A stretch of 7,071 bases of DNA, taken from Frankiales bacterium (GTDB lineage Bacteria > Actinomycetota > Actinomycetes > Mycobacteriales > SCTD01). A program made the translations under genes and the position numbers. Positions within the stretch are counted from its first letter, which is position 1, and every line of letters starts with the position of its first letter. The notes beneath the pieces are model-generated. The model did not search any database, had not been told where the DNA came from, and saw only the letters and a program-made list of their open reading frames with translations. The DNA is taken from positions 1 to 7,071 of the forward strand of contig JAODNB010000088.1 of the NCBI GenBank assembly GCA_025464795.1, given 5' to 3'. Of this stretch, positions 1 to 4,934 are shown piece after piece.

Positions 1-146
1 CTCGCGCCCATCTCGGACAGCTGAGCCTCGGAGTTCAGGGCGTCGACGAGAACCCCGAGCGGCTCGAGGAACCAGTCGTCGCCGAACGCGTCGTACTGCG
101 CCTTCGCCTTCGCGTTGTCGAGCAGGGAGTCGACCGTGAGGGACAT
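1..146 (-). CDS. Sulfotransferase family protein, N-terminal fragment (cut by left window edge)
   Basis: Only the first 48 residues are visible; the frame is open to the window edge. The start is the ATG at 146, which follows the TAG stop of the upstream DUF1214 gene with no bases between (TAGATG). A GGAG at 153-156 sits 6 bases before it, inside the end of the upstream gene, so the two genes should be translationally coupled. The pattern seen is a short helix, then FGDDWFLEPLGVLVDALNSE (residues 21-40), then a helix ending SEMGA. This resembles the N-terminal helical lead-in of actinobacterial sulfotransferase-family proteins (PF13469 type), in which a GDD-F-E-L-LL-AL-EA pattern precedes the PAPS-binding domain. 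The PAPS-binding loop lies outside the window, so activity cannot be judged. Family members transfer sulfate from PAPS to alcohols or lipids; no substrate can be named here. Confidence 0.7.
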   Translation of the reverse strand, partial: MSLTVDSLLDNAKAKAQYDAFGDDWFLEPLGVLVDALNSEAQLSEMGA

Positions 147-1220
147 CTACAGCTCCACGACTCGGCAGGTGGGAAGGGGGTGCTCGTCTGCGCCGACCCA
201 GCGGATCAGCGCGGTGCCGTTGGTGTGGCCGGCCGTGTCGATCCAGTGTCCCCAGCCCGGGTCCCGCTCTGCGACGACGATGGTCAGGGTGCCGTCCTCG
301 TTGAGGCGGGCGGTGTGCTTGTTGAGGGTGATCTGCTTGTCCCAGTCCAGCGACTCCATCCACCAGTTGCTGAGCTGGAAGTTCCAGTAGGGGCAGTCGG
401 GGACGGCTGTGTCGATCACCCAGGCCGAACCGGGCTCGAGCTTCCAGTAGCCGTGCAGGTAGAAGATCTCGGGATCACCACCGGCGCGCTGGAACATCTC
501 CTGGCCCCAGTCGGGCAGCTCGTTCGGACGCGTCATGAACAGCTCGGTCCAGGCCTGGAACGTCGCGGCGGTGCCGTGCACGCCGAGGGCGGCGCGCTGG
601 AGGCTGCGGACCACGTGGCTGGAGGTGAGCGGCTCCGTCGGTGGGGTGTCCTCCAGGCGCTCGATGCTCCAACGGCCCGGCACCTCAGTGGTCCGGTCGA
701 GGTAGGACTCGCGCAGCACGATCATCGTGGAGTCGACGGCCAGTGGGAGCCAGTTCGCTGCCTCTGAGGGCTTGTCAGCGCTGACGAGGACCTCGACGGT
801 GCCGTCGTCGTTGACGTGCAGGTCGTCGTTGCGCAGCTCGCCGGTGGACGCCATGGTCCCGTCCTTGGCGTAGCGGTTCGCCTTGCTCCCGAAGGTCGTC
901 AGCGCGATGGTGCCGCGGTCGCCGGTGATCCGGTAGGTGTTGGTGCCCTTCACCGGTGCCGAGTGGTAGACGTTGTCCGGGTTGTCGGCCCCGATCTTCA
1001 CCAGGTCCAGGCCCTGCCAGCGCGGTCGGTCCGGGTCGGAGTTCTCGAGGGTCGCGTAGAGCGAGTTCCGGAGCAGGCGGCTCAGGTAGCGGAAGCCCTC
1101 AGCGCGGTCGAAGGCGTTGTCCGGTCCGGCGAGCACCACCTGGCCGGCCTTCTCCAGGGCCGTGCAGAAGTCCGTCCACGCCTGACCGGTCAGGACCGCC
1201 TCGTCCGTGGCCTCGCTCAT
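147..1220 (-). CDS. DUF1214 domain-containing protein
   Basis: A 357-residue protein of unknown biochemical role. The start chosen is the ATG at 1220, preceded by GGGAG (plus-strand 1225-1229) at 4 bases. An in-frame upstream ATG at 1253 would add 11 residues but has no such site and would put the start inside a probable operator. The C-terminal part, about residues 245-345, has the DUF1214 (PF06742) pattern: an aromatic-rich YWNFQLSNWWMESLDW (279-294), then a DGTLTIVVAERDPG beta segment (309-322) and GWGHWIDTAGHTNG (322-335). The N-terminal half is helical and then carries a GTNTYRITGDRG strand (92-103). There is no signal peptide or membrane segment, so it is probably cytoplasmic. The DUF1254 partner domain found in many DUF1214 proteins is not apparent. 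It abuts the sulfotransferase gene downstream and lies 64 bases after the NTF2-like gene. The family assignment is firm and the function is open. Confidence 0.85.
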   Translation of the reverse strand: MSEATDEAVLTGQAWTDFCTALEKAGQVVLAGPDNAFDRAEGFRYLSRLLRNSLYATLENSDPDRPRWQGLDLVKIGADNPDNVYHSAPVKGTNTYRITGDRGTIALTTFGSKANRYAKDGTMASTGELRNDDLHVNDDGTVEVLVSADKPSEAANWLPLAVDSTMIVLRESYLDRTTEVPGRWSIERLEDTPPTEPLTSSHVVRSLQRAALGVHGTAATFQAWTELFMTRPNELPDWGQEMFQRAGGDPEIFYLHGYWKLEPGSAWVIDTAVPDCPYWNFQLSNWWMESLDWDKQITLNKHTARLNEDGTLTIVVAERDPGWGHWIDTAGHTNGTALIRWVGADEHPLPTCRVVEL

Positions 1221-1224
1221 GTTG

Positions 1225-1229
1225 CTCCC
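1225..1229 (-). promoter_or_regulatory. Ribosome binding site deciding the DUF1214 gene start
   Basis: The minus strand reads GGGAG four bases before the ATG at 1220. This favours that start over the in-frame ATG at 1253. Confidence 0.6.
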
Positions 1230-1245
1230 GCTCGTGGTCCAATAC

Positions 1246-1259
1246 TGGAACACGTTCTA
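1246..1259. promoter_or_regulatory. KstR-like palindromic operator
   Basis: The plus strand reads TGGAACACGTTCTA. It contains the perfect inverted repeat GAAC-AC-GTTC and fits TNNAACNNGTTNNA at every defined position. That consensus is remembered for KstR, the TetR-family repressor of cholesterol catabolism in mycobacteria and rhodococci. The site lies 26 bases upstream of the chosen DUF1214 start, within the only larger gap inside the minus-strand gene run, as expected of an operator over an internal promoter. The match and position are seen directly; control by KstR is inference, because related TetR regulators use similar palindromes. Confidence 0.5.
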
Positions 1260-1284
1260 CCAGAGCGCGGCCGTCATGAACAGG

Positions 1285-1731
1285 TCACGGGGCTGCCGTC
1301 ATCGTGGCCATCATCCGGTCAAGCTCCCAGAAGGCCCGCAGCGACAGCAGCTTGCCCTCGTCGTCGATGCGGTAGGCGAACACGCCCTCGCACGTGGTGG
1401 TGGCACCGCCGGCGATCGTGATCGTGATGTCGGCGACGTTGGCGCACTCGTTGCCGCACGCGAACGAGTCCTTCAACGCGAACACGATGCTGTTGGGAGC
1501 CATGTTGCTGTCCCAGAAGGCAGCCCGTCCTTCTGGGCCGTGGTGGCCCAGGCCGGTCGGGTCGATGAAGGACTTCCCGATGGGGTCCTCCACCCAGCCG
1601 TCCTCGGCCCACAGGGACAGCCAGGTGTCACGGTCCTTGCTCATGACGCAGGACATCGAGCGCATCGCCATCGTCCGCGCGGGGTGCTCGGAGTAGTCCT
1701 TGAACATCTGCTCGACCTCAGGGATCACCAT
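1285..1731 (-). CDS. NTF2-like / SnoaL-like (ketosteroid-isomerase fold) protein
   Basis: A 148-residue protein, normal length for one cone-shaped NTF2-like domain. The start is the ATG at 1731, which overlaps the end of the upstream oxidoreductase gene by 7 bases (ATGGTGA). The frame is open 37 codons further upstream, but only as out-of-frame readthrough of that gene. An initial helix is followed by WAEDGWVEDPIGKS (41-54), then a GHHG-PEG-AAFWD segment (62-74), and a closing YRIDDEGKLLSLRAFWE (120-136), all typical of SnoaL-like and ketosteroid-isomerase-fold proteins. The Asp of VED (Asp49) aligns with the general base Asp40 of Pseudomonas ketosteroid isomerase. The positions matching its oxyanion-hole Tyr16 and Asp103 appear to be Ser or Met and Phe. 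It may be an isomerase, dehydratase or cyclase-like enzyme, or merely a binding protein. Confidence 0.8.
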   Translation of the reverse strand: MVIPEVEQMFKDYSEHPARTMAMRSMSCVMSKDRDTWLSLWAEDGWVEDPIGKSFIDPTGLGHHGPEGRAAFWDSNMAPNSIVFALKDSFACGNECANVADITITIAGGATTTCEGVFAYRIDDEGKLLSLRAFWELDRMMATMTAAP

Positions 1732-2594
1732 GCTTGGATCACGTCCTTCGCGAACCGTCGGATGCCGTCCTGCTTCTTCTCCAGCGGGGCGTCCCAGCCC
1801 GCGCCGTAGAACAGCCACGGCACGGTCACGATGTCGGTGCAACCGGCCTTCTCCAGGTCCTTGTAGCCGTCGAGCCCGAACCGGTCTGCCGGTGCCACCT
1901 GGAACTGAAAGCCCTCGATCGGCTTGCCGGCCGTGAGAAGCATGTCGGTCAGCTCTTCATGGACCTTGGCGAAGTCGTCCCGCGTGATCATCGCGCTGGT
2001 CCAGCCCTGGCCGAAGCGCACGGTCCGCTTCAACGCCACGGGGGTGTGTCCGCCGATCCACACCGGGACCTTCTGCGTGGGTGCGGGGGGCATCTTGATG
2101 CGACCGAACTGCACGTGCTCGCCGGCCCGCTCCACCCAGCCGCCACCGAGGATCTCCAGGATCGCGTCGAGGGACTCATCCGTGCGCTTGCCGCGTCCCT
2201 CGTAGGCCTGCCCCGACCACTCGAACTCCTCCTTGAGCCACCCGATGCCGGCCCCGAAGGTGAAGCGGTTGTTGCTGAGGACCGCCGCCGAGCCGACCTG
2301 CTTCGCGAGCAGCAGCGGGTTGCGGGTCGCGACCTTGATGACGTGCGTCAGGAAGCGGATGCGGGTCGTCACGGCGGCCATGTGGGCCACAGCCATGAAC
2401 GGCTCGATGAAGGGCGTGTCCTCCTGCCAGAGCCGGCTGCCGTCCTTGGTGTAGGGGTAGGAGTCGCTGACCTGCTCGGACCAGAACAGGCTGTCGGCCA
2501 CAGCGATCTGGGAGTAGCCGCACTCCTCAGCGGTCTGCGCGAGTGCTGCGTACTGCACCGGGTCGGTCATGGCGACAGACATCGTGAACTGCAA
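1725..2594 (-). CDS. LLM-class (luciferase-like) oxidoreductase, probably F420-dependent
   Basis: A 289-residue TIM-barrel oxidoreductase of the luciferase-like monooxygenase superfamily (PF00296). A TTG start at 2594 is chosen because AGGAG (plus-strand 2601-2605) lies 6 bases before it and the product then begins MQFTMSVAMTDP, as in relatives. An ATG at 2624 would add ten residues lacking family resemblance. Features seen are AVADSLFW (31-38), the FGAGIGWLKEEFEW segment (113-126), RGKRTDESL near 134-142, and PVWIGGHTPVALKR (177-190), a hallmark of this group. The family uses reduced F420 or flavin to reduce or oxygenate a substrate; F420 is favoured by the actinobacterial context. It sits 29 bases after the hydrolase gene and overlaps the NTF2-like gene by 7 bases, so the three are probably co-transcribed. 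The substrate is unknown. Confidence 0.88.
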   Translation of the reverse strand: MQFTMSVAMTDPVQYAALAQTAEECGYSQIAVADSLFWSEQVSDSYPYTKDGSRLWQEDTPFIEPFMAVAHMAAVTTRIRFLTHVIKVATRNPLLLAKQVGSAAVLSNNRFTFGAGIGWLKEEFEWSGQAYEGRGKRTDESLDAILEILGGGWVERAGEHVQFGRIKMPPAPTQKVPVWIGGHTPVALKRTVRFGQGWTSAMITRDDFAKVHEELTDMLLTAGKPIEGFQFQVAPADRFGLDGYKDLEKAGCTDIVTVPWLFYGAGWDAPLEKKQDGIRRFAKDVIQAW

Positions 2595-2600
2595 CGTGTT

Positions 2601-2605
2601 CTCCT
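2601..2605 (-). promoter_or_regulatory. Ribosome binding site for the TTG-started oxidoreductase gene
   Basis: The minus strand reads AAGGAG, with its AGGAG core at these positions and 6 bases before the TTG at 2594. It is the strongest Shine-Dalgarno sequence in the window and decides the start. Confidence 0.75.
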
Positions 2606-2623
2606 TTTGCCGTGCCGCGGACA

Positions 2624-3445
2624 CTAACCGGCAACAGGCCGCCGGACTAGCGCGAGATCATCAGGGGGTTCCCCGTGCCAGGTGATGCCAGGCTCGTCGA
2701 GCTCACCCGCCAGGGCGTGGGCGATCGCGTCGTACACGTTCCGGGACGCCAGGATGCCGGTGTGCGTCCCCCGGATCTCGACGTTGCGGGCGCCTTCCGC
2801 CAGGCACGACTGCCAGCGCACCACCTCGTCGTGGCGGGTGAACAGCGAGATGAGCGGGACCGCTTCCAGCGGCCGGCGGAAGAAGCGTCCGTACGTGCAG
2901 GCGCAGGCCTCGGTCATGCACCCCATGTTCAGCATGGCGGGGTGGCTGCTCTGCAAGCGGTTGCGGGCCACGTTCGCGGCTGCGGCGAGGGTGAGGTTGG
3001 TGACGGCGAACGGCTCGTTCAGCGGGCTGCACAGGGTGACGACCCGCTCCACCAGGTCAGGCCGTGCGCTGGCGACGGCGCGTGAGAGCAGCCCGCCGCG
3101 GCTGTGGCCGAGCAGCGTCACCTTCCGCCCGGTCTTGTCCGCGACCTCCTCGAGGCGCGGCAGGAACTTCGACATGGTGCGGTCGGAGCAGTCCACGTGC
3201 AGCGAGATCGAGGACCGGTACGCGTCGTAGCCGATGCGCTTGAGCCAGCTGAGCATGATCGGCATCAGCCAGTCACCGGCCACGGCTGGGGGCAGCAGGA
3301 TCACGGGACGGCCGTCGCCGTGGGGGATCCCCTCACCGGCCAGGACCTCGGACCGCAAGAAGCGCGTCATCGCGACCGGGCCACGGACGCGGAGGGCCGC
3401 CGCGCCCATCTGGCGGACGGCAGCGGGTACGTCCTTGCGGCTCAT
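2624..3445 (-). CDS. Alpha/beta hydrolase (lipase/esterase-like)
   Basis: A 273-residue alpha/beta-hydrolase-fold protein. After a helical lead comes a strand VILLPPAVAG (48-57), then the nucleophile elbow LLGHSRGG (111-118) with GxSxG Ser115. The likely catalytic acid is Asp206 in TRHDEVV and the likely His is His228 in GTHTG, so the triad looks complete. The overall pattern (GHSRGG, CSPLNEPF, RGTHTGILASRNVYDAIA) resembles bacterial lipase or PGAP1-like esterases. No signal peptide is seen, so it is probably intracellular. Its ATG overlaps the WS/DGAT stop codon as ATGA (3442-3445) and has no Shine-Dalgarno sequence, so translation should depend on coupling. Next to an acyl-ester synthase it is a plausible hydrolase for storage lipids or acylated sterols. 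Three clustered cysteines (176, 181, 183) are unusual for a cytoplasmic esterase. Confidence 0.85.
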   Translation of the reverse strand: MSRKDVPAAVRQMGAAALRVRGPVAMTRFLRSEVLAGEGIPHGDGRPVILLPPAVAGDWLMPIMLSWLKRIGYDAYRSSISLHVDCSDRTMSKFLPRLEEVADKTGRKVTLLGHSRGGLLSRAVASARPDLVERVVTLCSPLNEPFAVTNLTLAAAANVARNRLQSSHPAMLNMGCMTEACACTYGRFFRRPLEAVPLISLFTRHDEVVRWQSCLAEGARNVEIRGTHTGILASRNVYDAIAHALAGELDEPGITWHGEPPDDLALVRRPVAG

Positions 3446-4860
3446 AGTGCCGCGGCGGCGATCGCGTTCAAGGTGTCCTCGACGGTCGACCGGAACTCTG
3501 CAGCGAGGTCGTCGATGTCGGGCAGGTTCTCGCTGCTGGCGATCAGGCCGAAGCCGACGCGGTCGCGGTAGCTGACGATCGTGATGTTCAGGCCGGTTCC
3601 CTCGAGGACGGGGCCGAGGGGGTAGAGCGCCTCGAGCTTGGCGCCGGCGATGTAGATCTGGATCGGCGGTCCCATCACGTTGGACACGACGACGTTGTGC
3701 ACCTGCGGCCCGCGGTCAGCCAGGCGCAGGAAGCTGTAGAAGCGAGCAAGGGCGGCGGTCGTGTTCGGCGGGGCGACCTCGCTGATGCGTCCCACGATGT
3801 CGTCCGGCACAGCCTGCTGGTCGCCGCGGCCGACCAGGTTCGCCTGGCGTACGGCCTTGAGCCGTTCGATGGGGTCTGCGATGTCGGTGCCGAGCGAGGT
3901 GAACATCGCTGACGTGCGGTTGGCCGCGGTGTCGTCGTCACCTCCGCGCACAGACACGGGGACGACGGCCAGCAACGAGGAGTCGGGGAGGTCGTCGCGC
4001 TTCTCGAGGTACCGCCTGAGCGCGCCGCCGGTGAGCGCGATGACCGCGTCGTTGAAGGTGCCTCCGACGGCCGCCTTGATGGCCTTCACGTCAGCGAGAG
4101 GCACGTCGACGTAGGCGACGGTCCGGCCGGGGCCGATGGCGCCGTTGAAGCCGACCCTCGGGGCGGTCAGCGGGACCGCGCCACCGCTGGTGTCGGCATC
4201 GCTGCGTCGGTGACCGATGATCCCGGCCACCGAGCTGACCACGGTCGGCACCAGCTTCGCGATGTTCACCGGCCGCATGGCGAAGCCGGTCGCGGTGCGC
4301 AGGGCGATGTCGAAGAACCCCGGCTCCGGGCGCTGCGCTGCGCGCGCCTCAGCCCGCGCCCCCATGAGCTCGGCCTCGCTGCGTCCCTCGGGAGTCAGGT
4401 CGAACATGCCGGCCAGCATGCGAGCAGCTCCGACGCCGTCGACCGCGCAGTGGTGCATCTTGAAGACGATCGCGGCCCGGTCGTCGGCCATGTTCTCCAC
4501 GACGAGGCACTCCCAGAGCGGCTTGCTCCGGTCGAGCTGGCGGGCGGCGAAGGCTGCCACCTCCTGGGCCATCTCCGCCATGCCGCCCGGAGCTGCGCAG
4601 TGAACGCGGCTCACATGGGAGCTGACGTCGACCTTGGTGTCGACCCACGCGGGGTGATGGAGCCGGAGCGTCGCGCCGACCAGCTTGCGCCGGAACGGCG
4701 TGAGCAGGTCCAGGCGGTGCTCGATCATCGAGATGACGTCGTCGGCGCTCCAGCCTGGCCGGTCGCTGGTGTCGACCAGCAGCGTTCCCAGCACGTGCAT
4801 GTGCATGCTCGGGGTCTCGAAGTAGAGGAACGTCGCGTCTGCCCCGCTCATCTCGTGCAC
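3442..4860 (-). CDS. Wax ester synthase / diacylglycerol O-acyltransferase (WS/DGAT)
   Basis: A 472-residue bifunctional acyltransferase, standard family length. It transfers the acyl group of acyl-CoA to diacylglycerol or a long-chain alcohol, giving triacylglycerol or wax ester at the inner membrane or lipid-body surface. The N-terminus has the usual MSGADATFLYFETP start. KPLWE (113-117) precedes the catalytic HHxxxDG motif, MHHCAVDGVG, with His136, His137, Asp141 and Gly142. The second half holds FNDAVIALTGGALRRYL (269-285) and VVSNVMGPP (391-399), both characteristic. The start is a GTG at 4860 without a Shine-Dalgarno sequence; a -10-like TAGTGT lies 6 bases before it, suggesting a leaderless transcript. 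The ATG at 4851 is an alternative start that loses three residues. It heads the minus-strand gene run, overlaps the hydrolase by 4 bases and is divergent from the membrane esterase. All catalytic residues appear intact. Confidence 0.95.
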   Translation of the reverse strand: MHEMSGADATFLYFETPSMHMHVLGTLLVDTSDRPGWSADDVISMIEHRLDLLTPFRRKLVGATLRLHHPAWVDTKVDVSSHVSRVHCAAPGGMAEMAQEVAAFAARQLDRSKPLWECLVVENMADDRAAIVFKMHHCAVDGVGAARMLAGMFDLTPEGRSEAELMGARAEARAAQRPEPGFFDIALRTATGFAMRPVNIAKLVPTVVSSVAGIIGHRRSDADTSGGAVPLTAPRVGFNGAIGPGRTVAYVDVPLADVKAIKAAVGGTFNDAVIALTGGALRRYLEKRDDLPDSSLLAVVPVSVRGGDDDTAANRTSAMFTSLGTDIADPIERLKAVRQANLVGRGDQQAVPDDIVGRISEVAPPNTTAALARFYSFLRLADRGPQVHNVVVSNVMGPPIQIYIAGAKLEALYPLGPVLEGTGLNITIVSYRDRVGFGLIASSENLPDIDDLAAEFRSTVEDTLNAIAAAAL

Positions 4861-4863
4861 AAC

Positions 4864-4882
4864 GACACACTAGGGACACACT
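4864..4882. repeat. Tandem 8-base direct repeat in the divergent promoter region
   Basis: GACACACT occurs on the plus strand at 4864-4871 and again at 4875-4882, an 11-base period (about one helical turn). The first copy covers part of the proposed WS/DGAT -10 element. A shorter CACACT recurs at 4923-4928, just before the divergent esterase start. It could be a regulator binding site; this is inference from position and spacing. Confidence 0.4.
4867..4872 (-). promoter_or_regulatory. Putative -10 element of the WS/DGAT gene (leaderless)
   Basis: The minus strand reads TAGTGT, fitting the actinobacterial TANNNT -10 pattern, followed by 6 bases and the GTG start codon. This spacing would place transcription initiation at or next to the start codon. 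No good -35 is visible. Confidence 0.4.
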
Positions 4883-4922
4883 GACCTCCGCGTCGCGCTT
4901 CTGGGCATCGGGTCGGCCCTGC

Positions 4923-4928
4923 CACACT
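4923..4928 (+). promoter_or_regulatory. Possible weak -10 element of the membrane esterase gene
   Basis: CACACT lies 6 bases before the ATG at 4935, and no Shine-Dalgarno sequence is present, so a leaderless transcript is likely. The hexamer keeps only the A at position 2 and T at position 6 of the -10 consensus. Confidence 0.2.
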
Positions 4929-4934
4929 CGTCGC

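Noticed and set aside
1221..1253. The 11-residue upstream extension of the DUF1214 protein from the ATG at 1253
   Set aside because: It has no Shine-Dalgarno sequence, would overlap the palindromic operator, and the ATG at 1220 has GGGAG.
1245..1263. A larger CTGG...CCAG palindrome around the KstR-like site
   Set aside because: Its centre (1254) does not coincide with the centre of the GAAC/GTTC repeat (1252.5), and its inner bases mismatch. It is probably incidental.
1264..1284. Possible terminator after the NTF2-like gene
   Set aside because: No stable hairpin followed by a T-run is visible on the minus strand.
180..1421. Plus-strand open frames of about 200 codons opposite the DUF1214 gene (180-767, 816-1421)
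   Set aside because: They are shadow frames of the DUF1214 and NTF2-like genes, with no ribosome site or family resemblance.
1734..2627. A 297-codon plus-strand open frame opposite the LLM oxidoreductase
   Set aside because: It is a mirror frame of a clearly recognisable gene, has low-complexity composition and no domain signs.
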